The translations under genes and the position numbers were made by a program. From Apostichopus japonicus (lineage: Eukaryota > Echinodermata > Holothuroidea > Aspidochirotida > Stichopodidae), in assembly GCF_037975245.1 (NCBI RefSeq), contig NC_092567.1, forward strand, positions 4,038,214 to 4,102,213: a DNA stretch of 64,000 bases, read 5' to 3'. Below are positions 1-11,639 of this stretch, one piece after another. The first letter of the stretch is position 1; each line of letters begins with the position of its first letter. The notes under the pieces are model-generated. The model had not been told where the DNA came from and did not search any database. It saw nothing but the letters and a program-made list of their open reading frames with translations.

Positions 1-537
1 ACACCACTTCATCGATAACAAGTGATCTGTTGTGTTTTAGTGACGTGTAGAGGTCGTGCACTGACCTACATGGAGTGAAACCACTCACGATTTTGTAATT
101 TCCCAAGATCAGGCCCCGAAAAATCCCGAGAAATCCCAAAGACACTGTACTGTACATGGATATCTAGCAATATCTAGCGATATCTATAGGGATGAAAATC
201 CCAAGTTCTTCCCTAAACTGAAGGCAAATAGAGAATTGAAGCCTTCAGTGTGTAATGAACTTAAAACTGTGCGTCTTTCGAAATGAAAAGAATGTGGGGC
301 ATTGCAAAATAAACCGTCAGATAAAAGTGATTTATTTCAGTCTCATTTCAATTATTCGAATTTGTAAAGCAAACAGCAGATATAACATCATACCAGTGAG
401 CATGAAATGACGTTCCAGGATGAACAGCCTCAAAACTGTCTATGTGTGTAGAGTTCGGTTTCGGAAATACCTGGAATTTTTTCATTTCCTTCAACGAAGT
501 TTGATAGTAGCCGTTATAAGAGGTTTTATTATTTGTT
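1..537. other. Unassigned AT-rich sequence
   Basis: I see no gene, no convincing splice-bounded open frame and no repeat with defined ends here. The sequence is ordinary AT-rich intergenic or intronic DNA leading up to the first hAT-like element. Confidence 0.5.
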
Positions 538-545
538 CACCAATA

Positions 546-1302
546 CATGGGCGCAGATCCTGACGGGGACAGCGGGACGCGTCCCCACCAACTTTTCAGT
601 GGCGGGGACATGATATACCGTGTCCCCACCAAGTTGTCTTGACCAAACGTTGCATTTAAAATTCCCTGTATTGAACTTTGACGCAGTTTGATCCAGCATT
701 GTGCAAATGGCATGCTATAAAAGACGAGAATTTTTTACTATTGACACTGTTAGGCGTGACTTCTCCGCTGAAGTATTAACACATAAAAATGCATTCAATC
801 ATGTGAAACATAATTTATACACGAAACTGGTAAATTGTGGTCAGCAAAACGGACTGAGTGCGAACAAAACAATTGTTAAAAACTCACACTGTGTGTTGCC
901 AATTTGAGCTAGCTTCACGTCCATGCAATTCTCATTTTATTATATTTATAAACAGTTGTTAAATATAGGACGGAAATTGTATTATTGTTTTCTGCGAGAG
1001 GACCCCAGACCCATCGTAAATACAAAAGTCTACTTGGATTATGTGTCCCCTGATTTTTTTTTTTTCTGCAGACGCCCGTGTATTTCCCCAAACTAAACTT
1101 CTAAGCCATGAGATCTAAAACTTAAGGTTGTTTGGGAGCATCATTTGGTCCAGGAAGTGTTATTTCCGGCGATCTGGGAGGTATATTTGCCAAAAATATA
1201 TATATATACACTTCGCGCGAACCCATGGTCGTGCTCCGCTTAGATAGTATCAGAGAACAGACACGCGTCCCCACCATTATCCAAGACTGAACTACGCCCA
1301 TG
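546..1302. mobile_element. Non-autonomous hAT-like element, 757 bp
   Basis: The left end reads CATGGGCGCAG and the right end, reverse-complemented, reads CATGGGCGTAG. The element is flanked by CACCAATA (538-545) and CACCAATT (1303-1310), a 7/8 match to an 8-bp target duplication. This fits hAT transposition. No transposase frame is present; the 68-codon frame at 701-907 shows no domain. Inside are GGGGACA/TGTCCCC-rich ends and a copy of the CGCGCCAAC...GCTCCGC core (about 1209-1250) shared with other elements in the window. Confidence 0.7.
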
Positions 1303-1310
1303 CACCAATT

Positions 1311-1454
1311 AATTAACTATGTCTGAATTTTCGAAAATTCCCTGACCAACATTCTTAATCATATTTCCCTCTACTCGTGCAATTTTGACCGGTTTGTTAG
1401 GGGTTGAAAGAGGTTTTTTCTATATCGGTTGTCCATTGATGAAAATTTGTGCAA
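1311..1454. other. Short spacer between two hAT-like elements
   Basis: AT-rich spacer between two independently bounded elements. No feature seen. Confidence 0.4.
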
Positions 1455-1462
1455 CATTATGG

Positions 1463-2119
1463 CAAGGGCGGCGGAAGCACTTTTAATCTGGGGGGGGGGG
1501 GGCACCGACATCAAAGGGCACTTTGCAGAAATTCGACTGGACTGATGCAGCCTTATATTTAGTACCCTTTATAACTCTTATTGTATTATCTTATTTGCGT
1601 ATACACATCACTCCATCAACGCCCCCCCCCCCCCCCAAGGAAAATACGCAACCGAGCACTGCAATATCCAATGTGCAAATTGGGAAACAAGAAACAAGTT
1701 TTCTTTTGAGACAAAATGAGGTGAAATTATGCTAGTTGCTAATGTAGGAATCTTCCGAATTAGAGTTTATTCCTTGTTAATATCTTAACAATTTTGTTTT
1801 CCATTCGAAATAGCTTTGAGATTGACCCACAGAAATTCATTAAAACTCAGGGGCGTTGCCAGGATTTGCAAAGTTATATGCACGACTATCTGAGCGGAGT
1901 GCCACCATCAGTTGGCGCGGAGCGTACACGAAAATTTTTGGTTTTGCAAACCCCTCAGATGGCCGGAAACGGCCCTTCCCGAGTGTTCATTCTGGTTCCC
2001 TGGCCTCTTGCTAACTTGAGACACCTCAATTTTTATGTAGAAAAAGGACACATTTTTAACCTGAGGAAAAGTGGGGGGGGGGGACGTGCCCCCTGTGCCC
2101 CCCGGTTCCGCCACCCTTG
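1463..2119. mobile_element. Non-autonomous hAT-like element, 657 bp, perfect 8-bp TSD
   Basis: The left end CAAGGGCGGCGGAAGC and right end GGTTCCGCCACCCTTG are inverted repeats of each other with few mismatches. The element is flanked by identical CATTATGG copies at 1455-1462 and 2120-2127. The 8-bp TSD and CA...TG ends indicate the hAT superfamily. It has G and C homopolymer runs at 1491-1502 and 1622-1636 and no transposase. At about 1850 an internal sequence resembling the terminus CAGGGGCGTTGCCAGG starts a stretch that carries the shared core in inverted orientation (about 1885-1930). The element therefore looks chimeric or has a partial nested insertion. Confidence 0.8.
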
Positions 2120-2384
2120 CATTATGGGTATGTTTTGAAGTGAATTTTTCTCACGAGAAATGTGAATTTTCAAATTCTGAACAAATAATGGGCTTACAAC
2201 CTTAAAAGTGGGGCTGACGGGTTTTGTGGGCCGCGACGTTGAATCAGCTACAAAAGCAATGACCCAGAGGAGATGTGATGAGGTCGAACATGATGTGTGA
2301 CTGGTGACAATCATCAAAAAGGTTATGAATGCAAAAAAAAAAAGAAAACTATTGGGAAATACTTGGTTCTCAGGCAAAAGTGGT

Positions 2385-2537
2385 TGGTCATTTTCAAGCC
2401 CGAGATGTGCCATTTCCGGTGATCTGGGTGGTATCAAAACCAGAAATTTTCTTGTACGCTGCGCGCCAACCGATGGTGGCGCTCCGCTTTGTGAGTAATA
2501 CGCACCCCTCGGGTTAGAAAATCCTGGATACGCCCCT
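2385..2537 (+). mobile_element. hAT-like right-end fragment
   Basis: This segment has the shared internal core (about 2449-2490, CTTGTACGC then GCGCCAACCGATGGTGGCGC) and finishes with CCTGGATACGCCCCTG, the right-end consensus of the CAGGGGCGTAGCCAGG family. I did not find a matching left end or an 8-bp duplication upstream, so I call it a truncated or solo end. Confidence 0.5.
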
Positions 2538-3400
2538 GAGGTGGGTCACAATAATGACAAAATGTGTATTGTTTGCTTAATTGGGATGACTCCCGACCCC
2601 TCCTCAACCAATTCATTTTTGCTCCCTTCCTACGCCAATCAAGTGAATTGTCACATGTCTACATAGATATGGGGAAGGGTGTAGAACTGAAAGGAGGGGT
2701 TCATCTTGTGGCTAGTTTGTGTATTTTTTCGGATTAAGTCCATAAGCGGTAAGTTTGCCTCTCCAATCCTGAAAACGGATCGACTCTCCTGTATGGTTTA
2801 GTACTCAGTAACGTGGGTTTACATTCCAAAATTATCACGATCAAGTTAGGAAGGGGAATGTACCTTTATAGTCAGACTATAGATGCCGAAAGTTTTGATG
2901 GTGTTGCTGTGGAGTCGCTGAATGCAATTCCATGTAGGGGGTTGTGTGGGAGTCCTCCGACTGAACTTACAATTCTGAGGTGTAGTTTGACTATAATATC
3001 TGTCTAAAGTTAAGGTTGTGCTAAAACATACTAGTGTGAAGTTTGAAAACTGAACTGACCGATATTAAAATCACTATTGTATAATTGTATAAAAAATCAG
3101 AAATATAGTCTTGATCGCGTCCAGTTATTCGGTAAATGGGTACCATGCTGATTTTGAAAATTACGTCAAGCCCTGCAGAAGTCAACATGTCCATTGCCTC
3201 TAAACCAATACAGGTACTGACGTTTTCACTCTTAACCATGTAACATTCGGGGTACACTTTCATATTTCTGGTGGAACAATATTGGAAACCTCTTTGCAGT
3301 CATGTCTGTGTGTAGTATAAGTTTCTATCATATGTATGTGTGACATGAGGGGTACATTTTTAGCCCATAGTATGTAAGTTAGGTAGGGTTTACACCTCAA
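2538..3400. other. Unassigned sequence
   Basis: No gene or bounded repeat is recognised. The open frames here (for example 2813-3007 plus and 3021-3263 minus) have no recognisable domain and no convincing splice signals. Confidence 0.4.
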
Positions 3401-3404
3401 TTTT

Positions 3405-3604
3405 AAACGTTCCGGCTTTACCTAGTTGCACTCCCACAGCCTTTTTTTCAGTTTGGATCATTTTCCTACTTCGTTGCTTATGCAGAGCACCATAAACAAC
3501 GGCAGGTCCCAGTTTGTAAGTCTTTCTTATGACTTGACCTGGAATCAAACCCCGTACCTTCCGGCTGCAAGTCAGATGCTCTACCACTTGACCATGCAGT
3601 CCGT
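3405..3604 (-). mobile_element. tRNA-derived SINE, minus strand
   Basis: Read on the minus strand, the head resembles a degenerate tRNA. A box A matching TGGTCAAGTGG lies at 3594-3584 and a box B matching GGTTTGATTCC at 3551-3541, separated by about 33 nt as in a tRNA internal Pol III promoter. The anticodon stem does not pair well, so this is not a functional tRNA gene. The downstream part (3540 down to about 3405) is the likely SINE body. The minus frame at 3390-3587 is a chance frame through it. No poly(A) tail or target duplication is clear. Confidence 0.6.
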
Positions 3605-3734
3605 CCTCATAGTAGTAAAAACTATTGCTTTGCTACTATTGTAAAATCCCCTGCCTTTCTTTACCAGTTTGCCAACAGGAAGTACTATCAATGAGTCCTA
3701 TATGAACAAGCACCCGCAAAATCATGCATAGTTT

Positions 3735-4060
3735 ATCCGTGGCAGTCACCCATGATGTAGGCACAACCGTTCATAATTTATGTTCGCCTATATATACCGA
3801 ACATTAACTTGAAAGATAATGTAACACCTAATTAATTTAAATGCAATGAATTCCAATGACGGTTATTTAAGGCTAATGATGTATTAATACCCTCTCATAT
3901 TTATTGATATGGTTGATGATTATTCATGAGATGCTGATTATATTGTTTACTGTTTAAACTTAAATCCTATTTTTCTTTGTTTATCATTCCCAGCTAGTTT
4001 CCGTTGTTCATTTATACTTGTATATTATACTTCATGTATATTATGATGAATTGTTAGAGG
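3735..4060 (+). repeat. Dispersed repeat family 1, copy A
   Basis: This segment is similar in sequence and order to 8365-8635. Shared blocks include a stretch around TTGATGATTATTCATGAG, the AGATGCTGATTATATTG block and the CATTCCCAGC...GTTGTTCATTTATACTTG block. Copies differ by substitutions and small indels. No terminal repeats are visible, so the type of element is unknown. Confidence 0.65.
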
Positions 4061-4850
4061 AGTGGATAGGGTGGGGAGATGGAGGTGTTTGAGGGAGATG
4101 GAGGGGGTTGGGTGGATGGGGGGATGGAGGGGTTTTGAGGGCGATGGAGGGGGTTGGGAACGGAGGGGTTTGGGAGATGGAGGGGGTTGGGGAGATGGAG
4201 AGGGTGGGGGATGGAGGGGGTGGGGTGGGGGTGGAGGAGTTTGAGGGAGATGGAAGGGTTTGGGAGATGGAGGGGGTTGGGGATATGGAGAGGGAGGGGG
4301 ATGGAGAGGGTGAGGATGGAGGGGGTGGGGGATGGAGGGGTTTAAGGGCGATGGAAGGGGTTAGGAACGGAAGGGTTTGGGAGATGGAGGGTCTTGGAAA
4401 AATGGACAGGGTATGGGATGGAGGAGATGGGGATGGAGGGGTTTGAGGGAGATGGAGGGGGTTGGGGAGTCGTTGGGGGTTGGAGAGATGAAAGGGTGGG
4501 GGATAGTGATGGTGGGGGATGGAGGGGTTTTAGGGAGATGGATGGGGTTGGGGAGATGTAAAATGTTGGAGAGATGAAAGGGTGGGGGATGGAAGGGGTG
4601 GGGTGGAGGAGTTTGAAGGAGATGGACGATCAGGGGTTGGAGAAATGGACAGGGTATGGGATGGGGGATGGAGGGGTTTGAGAAAGATGGAGGGGGTTGA
4701 AGAGATGGAGGGGGTTGAAGAGATGGAGGAGATTGGGGAGATGGAGGGGTTTGAGGGATATGGAGGGGGTTGGGGAGATGGAGGGGTTGGAGAGATGGAT
4801 AGGGTGGGGTACGGTGAGGTCGGGGGATGGAGGGGTTTTAGGGAGGGGTG
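4054..4850 (+). repeat. G-rich purine minisatellite
   Basis: About 800 bp consists of variants of GAGATGGAGGGGGTTGG and GATGGAGGGGTTTGAGG, with almost no C on the plus strand. Units of about 15-40 bp are shuffled rather than strictly periodic. The strand asymmetry and dense runs of 3-5 G make G-quadruplex or triplex formation likely. Gly/Trp/Glu-rich plus frames and Pro/Ser-rich minus frames here are repeat artefacts. Confidence 0.9.
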
Positions 4851-4950
4851 ACGGTTAAAGACGGTGTTCGTTCTATCTTTCCTGACAAACACCTTTATTC
4901 CCATATGACTTCCCCTCACCATGTTTTGGCTACGGCTACAACCATATGCC

Positions 4951-5160
4951 AGAACTGGTATTGGTACGCTATGCGCCAACTGATGGTGGCGCTCCGCTCA
5001 GATAGAGTCATAACGGTCCTTTTTTTGGAAATTACCAACCCAATACAATTTCATGAAAAAGGGCCTGGTATATCTGCACATCAAAGCACTGCTATGAAAC
5101 ATTTGGACGATATATAGTTTCTCGATGTTTCTAAACTGCCGCTAGGAATTCTACCCAGGC
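4951..5160 (+). mobile_element. hAT-like fragment with shared core
   Basis: The core TTGGTACGC...GCGCCAACTGATGGTGGCGC occurs at about 4961-5007. The segment closes near 5150 with AGGCTACGGCCCTG, a degraded version of the CCTGGCTACG...CCTG right end. No left end or TSD was found. Confidence 0.4.
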
Positions 5161-5339
5161 TACGGCCCTGAAGTATATCTTTATTTGATTGATTTGTTGT
5201 TATCGATGAAGTGAATGTGCCTAGATACCAAATAGTGCTTTTCAAATGTACTTATAAGACCATATGTGTGCATTTTGTAGATATCTGGATAACAAGGTAT
5301 TCTCGTGTGCAAAGTTTAGATGTTTCCATTTGGGTTTAA

Positions 5340-5953
5340 GGCAGCATTTTGCGTTTGGTCGCCGTTTTCTACTTTTTTGACATGTCCATTGAGTTTTTAC
5401 ATATATCAATCACAAAACAGCAAACTAAGATATCAGCCAAGTTTTTCCCTGCCAACATCGTTAATTGGCGAGTAATTAAGGATATTTGCAGAGAATGAGA
5501 AAAGTATCCACGACAAAATTCCACATTTAAAATTAATCGCATACAGTACCCCAAACCCACTAGTTTGAATTCAACCAATCAGAGATGCAGGTTTAGTTAT
5601 GAGCCGTTGCTAAAAATAGATTCAAGACTTTGCGTTGGTACAACCAGGAAGTTGTTATGGAACTCCCTGGTTCAACTTCCATATAGACTGTACACAAATC
5701 AAGCTTGGTGTTGTATTAAGTATTGGTCAATGACGTTCGTAGTGTTTAAATATTCATATTATGGGCGAGGTTAATTGGGATCCCAACGGAAAATATCTTG
5801 GAGAAAAACAAAGTTGAAAGTTGCAAATTTTTCGACTTTTATGCCACCATTTGAAGTAAGATTTAAATAGATAAGCTAGTTATGTACGTCGTTATGGCAT
5901 AGTGGAGTCAGAGAGGTTGAGAAAAATCATAGAAAAGGACGCAAAATGCTGCT
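5340..5953 (+). mobile_element. TTAA-flanked MITE, copy A, 614 bp
   Basis: The left end GGCAGCATTTTGCGT and the right end, reverse-complemented AGCAGCATTTTGCGT, form terminal inverted repeats. TTAA lies directly outside at 5336-5339 and 5954-5957. TTAA duplication is typical of piggyBac and Kolobok transposons; the superfamily is not resolved. There is no transposase. A second, inverted copy lies at 54611-55153 and shares internal sequence, which confirms both boundaries. Confidence 0.8.
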
Positions 5954-5957
5954 TTAA

Positions 5958-6475
5958 GTTTCAATTTGAACAATCATGATTAAGGTTCTAAATAACATTA
6001 GGATGTGAAAAAGATAAGTCTTTCTTAATTAAAGTCTAATCTTGTCAAATGTGACTTTTATTAAATATATTTATGAATGACATATCAATTGAGGCACCAA
6101 ACAGAAGTGAACCTGGAAATTTGTAGAGTCTGACCCCTGGACCCCTGGCTGGGTTTCGCCCCTGGACCCACCCGAAAAGGCTTTGCACTTAGTCGCTCGC
6201 CGACTCCTTCAGTTTTATTCATATTCCCTTATTTTGCCCCCCCCCCCCCCCGCCCCACCCAACTCTCAATTCGGATTGACGCTCCTGATCAGAGCATGAT
6301 CGATTTTAGCTTAAAGCAGCTGGTTGTGTGTGTAGCTTTATCTCCTATGCCTATATACTGGTCAAGTAATCACTGTCTACTGTTAACTTGTAGTAATAAC
6401 TGATTAATGAAACAATATGTGCACAAAACTCGAGTCTGTCACATCTCAAAACAAACAAAGAAACTTTAAGTAGTA
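5958..6475. other. Unassigned sequence with a C-run
   Basis: No gene is recognised. A poly-C run of more than 10 bases lies near 6237-6251, just after a CCCCTGGACCC motif repeated at about 6135-6170. Confidence 0.4.
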
Positions 6476-6479
6476 TTAT

Positions 6480-6690
6480 CCTAACAATCCGGTGTTACCA
6501 TCCTCTATCAGTTAGTGGGGGGGGGGGGGGTGATTGGAATTAATTTGTCCACCATGAATGTTGAAATTAGACAAGAAGTTAGAGGATTTGCAAATGAGAG
6601 AATAAAGCATTACATTAATATAATTAAGAGCGGAGACACGATTGAGGTGTTTGTTATGATATGCAATATTTCATGACTTAGTCTGAACAT
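6480..6690 (+). repeat. Dispersed repeat family 2, copy A
   Basis: Similar to 12850-13065. Shared blocks are CTAACAATCC...GTT.CCATC, GAATGTTGAAA...AGACAAG, GAGGATTTGCAA and ATAATTAAGAGC.GA. Copies are diverged. A 14-G run (about 6517-6530) is present in this copy only. Confidence 0.55.
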
Positions 6691-6974
6691 GTCACAGAGG
6701 TACACAATATATAAATGAGCACCTTTATCTTGCTTTATCTGCCTCGATTTATTTTAAGCGAAAATATAGTATCGTGCTGAAAATAAAGCTTGCGTACGAA
6801 AAAATACCCAGATTATAGTGAAACTATCTTCACCTTTTCACACCCATGCCCCCCCCCCCAAAAAAGTGTCCCATCTCCATTTTATACGCTCATTTCAAAG
6901 AAAGTGAATGACTTGTAGATTTGAGGCCTAAGTTAGCGCTGAGTAAGTATCGTACATGGAATGTGTAACATTCG

Positions 6975-7210
6975 GTAATTATAGCAGGGAGTTCTATATG
7001 TAACAGCTACCTACTTATACCAGGGAGCTCTCTCAAAGTAAGCTCCCTATAGCAGGGAGCTATTCTCAGTGACAGCTCCCTAATGATAGCAAGGAGCTCT
7101 ATATGTAACAGCTCCCTAATTAAGATTAATTAATTGCAATTATTATATACACTCATAATATATTATGACATATCAAGTTATACCAAAGAACTCAGCTCCC
7201 TTTCTCTTCA
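6975..7210. repeat. Short array of palindromic AGCTCCC repeats
   Basis: Units of the type AGCTCCCTA-AT-ATAGCAGGGAGCT recur about 4-5 times. Each carries GGGAGCT and its complement AGCTCCC as an imperfect palindrome. The same unit makes a much longer array at 13520-14232. Confidence 0.75.
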
Positions 7211-8030
7211 TTCCGTGACGGTTCCTTGCAAAGTATGGAGCAACACAGACACTACATTGTATCGCCCGATAGTCAGGTACTACATCTCTCTGCAGGGGTC
7301 CTAGACAGTGCGCGCAGGAGTTCAAAAGTGGAGGACACATTCAATCTTGTCCATGGATGGATTTAGTTAGGTACCTGAACCTTGGCAGAAGGACTAGAGG
7401 CGAACCAAAGAATTTATAAGGAGAGGATGATGCCATGTGGTCATTTAAGTGGACTATCCCGTAGTGGGTCTGGGTCCCCCCTCCCCCCCCCCAAATAAAA
7501 GTTTAGACGTCAATCGGTGCATTTTGAGGCGTATTTAGAATATAAATTTCATCCATATAGTAGCTCTAAACGCAAGGTTTTGCTAATAAATACTTTGTGA
7601 GCTTGAAAAAGGGAGAGGGTTATCCCGTAGTAGTGGTCTAATTATTTTCCGGCTGAACGCAACAAAAATTCCGTGAATGACGATGGGCGGTCGACCGCCC
7701 TTTCCTTCTCCCCCTTTGGCATGTCATTGTTCGTAGATTATATGCCATACACAAGGGATATTGTTAACTGTTGTAACTTAATATATTATAATAATTATGA
7801 ACCGTATACTTAGGCTATATTGTTGACAATTGTTTACGACAGATTTTCTTAGTTAGTTTTGCTTGCCTATGCAAACTGTATTATGTGGTCTGACCGAATG
7901 ACGTCATATAGGCTTACTTTGTATGTAATGGGTCAACATGCTGACTGGAAATTTAAGAAAACAATTGGACTAACCTTAAACTTAAATGACTTCTCACATC
8001 AGTTTACAATAACAAGCCTAAAAAGAACGG
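7211..8030. other. Unassigned sequence
   Basis: No gene or bounded element is recognised. The 62-codon frame at 7859-8047 has no domain and runs into a dispersed repeat. Confidence 0.4.
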
Positions 8031-8034
8031 TTTT

Positions 8035-8280
8035 AAAATCTGAATGAAACATCACCCTCTCCTCCCCTGTCTATATGTAGGGATTGCTAGGGTGTAATGG
8101 ACCTTCCTTCAGAAACAATCACTCCATTTGTAAAGGGATCTAATTGACTGTCTTGGTGTTGTCCTATATATACGGTACTGCTATGGTTGAATATTTATGT
8201 TCTCCTGATTAATAACAAATTGTACATGACTCTGCAGAACAAGGTATTTAAGTTTCCTTTTTTAAAGAATTCCTCAAGCG
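8035..8280 (+). repeat. Dispersed repeat family 3, copy A
   Basis: Similar to 12310-12545. Both start at TCTGAATGAAA-ATCACC-TCTCC and continue through GGGTGTAATGG.CC, ACTG.CATGGTTGAAT and GTA.TTTAAGTTTCC-type blocks. Families 2 and 3 and the AGCTCCC satellite occur together around both 6.5-8.3 kb and 12.3-14.2 kb, but in a different order. Confidence 0.65.
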
Positions 8281-8364
8281 GCTGAGTGACCAATATATTA
8301 GTGAACTTTGTATGATGTATGGGCCAGCGACTGTATAATTCGGTTATGTCCATGACTTATACCC

Positions 8365-8635
8365 AATCATTCATAGTTCATGTTCGCCTTTACATACAGT
8401 ACATTTACGCGAAAGGTAATTTAAACCATAATTCACTGAATAAGATGTATTAATACCCCCTCATGTGTATGTATCTGGTTGATGATTATTCATGAGATGC
8501 TGATTATATTGTTTACTGTTTAAAACTTGAAATCCTCTTTTTCTTCATTTATCATTCCCAGCCATTTTTCGTTGTTCATTTATACTTGTATAATTGTACT
8601 TTATATATAATATAATACATTGTTAGACTCCAGCT
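8365..8635 (+). repeat. Dispersed repeat family 1, copy B
   Basis: Second copy of the 3735-4060 segment, same orientation. A further similar stretch (GGTTAAAGAC.G...TTCTATCTTTCCT) occurs downstream of both, at about 4853-4882 and 9061-9092. The G-rich minisatellite at 4054-4850 thus occupies a position that holds unrelated sequence in this copy. Confidence 0.65.
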
Positions 8636-8639
8636 GAAC

Positions 8640-9890
8640 TTAAACGAGTGAGTTATTGTTTTGTTTGTACATTGCATTTATATTTACACTATTAAACTAA
8701 GGATTTTGTAATACTACTACGTACGTAAAGTCCTGGTTAGAATTGAAATCTAAACCACGCTACCTATTAGTTTGGTATCTCGGTACATGTTATCACGAAA
8801 CAGTGTTTTGCTCCCACATGTCGCAGAAAACAGTGTGTGTTAACTAACCCTCCTCTTCCTGGGGTCTGGAACGACTTGTCTGTTTGTTCGATGTTGTTAG
8901 TATTTACATACAATGCGCTAGTTGTACACAGTTTCCATAGTACAATGTAAGCCTATATTTCACTCGATATACGATGAAAAACGTGACCCACTGCATGGAG
9001 TCACTCATGGAGTCACAAATATAGTGGAATCACTAGGGATAGGATGGTGATGGGGCGTGATGGTTAAAGACAGTTTTTGTTCTATCTTTCCTAACATTCA
9101 TCGCATAGCCCTGTACACGCAGTAGTTTAATATCATGGAATTGGATTGCGTTGAAGACGGAGTGTTCTTGTGACGTTAATTAGTATAATAACACAATTAA
9201 AGGTTATATTCGTTGTACCGAATGACTGAATACCTGGAGTGTCAAAGGGAGGTGTGAGTCGGAGGGGGAGGCCGGAGGGAAGAAGGGAAAGGGGGGGGGG
9301 GATCATCACATCTTCCTTAGTTCACTTGTTAGATCAAGATATTCTTCAGTGACGACAAGACCAGCTCCAATCATCAACGATTGTACTTTAATACATTACT
9401 GGGTCATTCGGCTTGATCCTTGGTTAGCCAAACAATGCGAGGTAATAAAATGTTCCATTTTTAATGAAATTCATATTTTCAGTAAACGTTTGGTGTCGAC
9501 ATTTCTAGATAAACGTCAAAACTTCATGAGAAACGTTACAACTTCTATAAAGCGTGGAAAGTTGCGATATCAGTCTAAATTGTTCTATAAGAAAAATCAA
9601 ATATCAGAAATAAAACCACAAAATGTCAATATGTAAAATCGTTTTTGTTTTCGAAAATAATAGTCAATAGTCGAGGTATAAGCAGGGTTAATTCGACCAA
9701 GAATGTTTTAACAAAATTTTCTGGGATCAATGTTCCTTCTGAGCAACCCTCATATATTATATTGCGTACTTGGTAATAACAGTTGGAGCGGATGTTGACA
9801 CCTGGTACAGATAAAACCAACAGAAAAAAAGGAGACCTAGGCAATAATGTTTCATACTATAATGTATACCTCTATCATTCCAATTTAGAT
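8640..9890. other. Unassigned sequence
   Basis: No gene is recognised. The 95-codon plus frame at 9349-9636 has no domain I recognise and no clear splice sites. A G-run lies at about 9291-9301. Confidence 0.4.
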
Positions 9891-9894
9891 ACTT

Positions 9895-10215
9895 TCAAGG
9901 GGTGGCAGACAAATATTTGAGGGCCTATGGCCCTCCCGTATAGACCCTTCTGCTCCTACTCTGCCCTCCATTATGATACAAGATTAGTCTCTGTACAGAG
10001 TAAGTAAATCTTTGATTTTGTATTAACGTTATATTTGCGTATTGAGAGAGTAAAAGTACACCTGTTTTACACTGAAGTTCAGTTGCTGCCCAGTGTACAT
10101 GACTGGGGGTGGTAGACATATATCTGACGGCCTATCCCCCCCCCCCTAGCTAACCCTCTGCTCCTGCCCTTCATTATGGTACAAGATTACTTCAGTTGCT
10201 GCCAAGTGTATATGA
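9895..10215 (+). repeat. Tandem duplication, two diverged units
   Basis: A unit containing GGGGTGGCAGACA, GAGGGCCTATGGCCC, CTCTGC-CTCC and CATTATGATACAAGATTA at 9899-9990 recurs at 10105-10190 with substitutions. Both units are followed or preceded by TTCAGTTGCTGCC-AGTGTA (10077-10096 and 10192-10210). It is a local two-copy duplication with no coding content. Confidence 0.6.
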
Positions 10216-10579
10216 CTACTCTTGTAGTCATCTAAACGGCAAATGATACTGACTTGATACATCCCAGCAGCATAGGTCACAACACAGATGTCGTAATTGA
10301 AGGTAAATGTTACATTCAGTCTGCATTATGTAATAAAATCTGCAAATAACTAGAACACTTGTATACAAATACGTGTCATTGTGGTGCGCGATGAAGGTGA
10401 AATTTAGTTTGTTGTAATTGATATTCAATGGATGGATCTTTGTAACCGTATTGTATTTAAGAAAGACTCACGTATTTTCCGGACGTGACAGAGAATACCC
10501 AGTCCTGGACACTGATTGGTCAACTTGAACAACATGTTAACGTCACTGTATCCTCGTCATAGATATTGAACAAGGAAGA

Positions 10580-11612
10580 AAGCTGACACAGTTTATCGCC
10601 GTTTGTTTAAGCAGTAAAGCCTTAAAAAATAGAGGGCGCTTTGTAGTGTACGGCCAAATGCCAGATCATTTGTTAGTCTTTACATATACATATTGTGCAT
10701 TCGACTTTGAAACTGAATTTGATTTTACCGGCTTTTTCTGAAAGAGTAGGAGTACTTTGCGCAACAGAGACATGTTATGGTGACCATAGTGGTAAGTACT
10801 ATACTCCTGGCTTTTTCTCGCATCTATAATGACTCGAGTAAGTGGAGTGTTTGTGCAACTTTTAATGTCTGGAAAGTGTCATTTCTGGTATCTGTGAGGC
10901 ATATGGCAAACATCTGTCTTGTTTTTATTATTTTAGTGCTCCACTCAAATAGTGACATAGCCTAGTTGTCCCTAAAAAAATGCCGTGTAAAGGCAACCCT
11001 CCACCCCTCTCCCCCATCCCCTTCCGACACACCTTGTTTTGTGTAATATTTCCATATTAGTCTGTACATGCAGTTATTAGTTTAATGTTAACGTTGCAAA
11101 GTCGGTAGTAGCCTAGTTTACTTTTACTGAATTGTTAGTGGTAAGCCCACGACATCATAACCATCATTCCATGTTATTCTGGCATGTGGATCTGTCATTA
11201 GGGATACAGTTTTAAGTAAAATGAGGTGTTAACATTTTTAAAATTAGGCTTTAGTTATATCGCATCCGAAAGCCGCCGTGGCCGGTCTAGGGCTTAGGCT
11301 AACTTTATCCAGGGTCCAGTGAATAACAACATCAGCTGAGCAGACGACACTAGTAAAGACATTAGATTCCTATGTAATTGCTTCTATTATCGATACCTAA
11401 GAATAACTTGTAAAACTTACAGTCCACTGCCACATGTTTGGCACCCAAATGCGGCACACGATATCACCATTTCGAGTGATTTATGTCAACTTTATCACTT
11501 CAGTTATGTCAAAGACGTAGTGCTTGTATTACGCGCAAGTACTTTCTTGTCGTATAAGCAAAGCCCCACCAGTTGGATGGGTGGCTTCATTATATGTCGC
11601 ATGACGCCATTC
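10580..11612 (+). repeat. Long dispersed repeat family 4, copy A (~1.03 kb)
   Basis: Direct-orientation counterpart of 51611-52732. Collinear blocks include GAGGGCGCTTTG, ATTCGACTTTGAAA, GAATTTGATTTTACC, ATGTCTGGAAAGTGTCATTTC, GACATCATAACC.TCAT and CCAGTTGGATGGGTGGCTTC. Similarity is high but interrupted by indels. There is no coding frame common to both copies. It may be a large non-autonomous element or a segmental duplicate. Confidence 0.75.
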
Positions 11613-11639
11613 CCCTACTTCAATTTCTATGATCCTCGC

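Noticed and set aside
3541-3604. Functional tRNA gene
   Set aside because: Box A and B fit, but the anticodon stem and acceptor stem do not pair properly; a SINE is the better reading.
4062-4979. Gly/Trp-rich and Pro/Ser-rich frames of 60-149 codons
   Set aside because: Low-complexity translation of the G-rich minisatellite.
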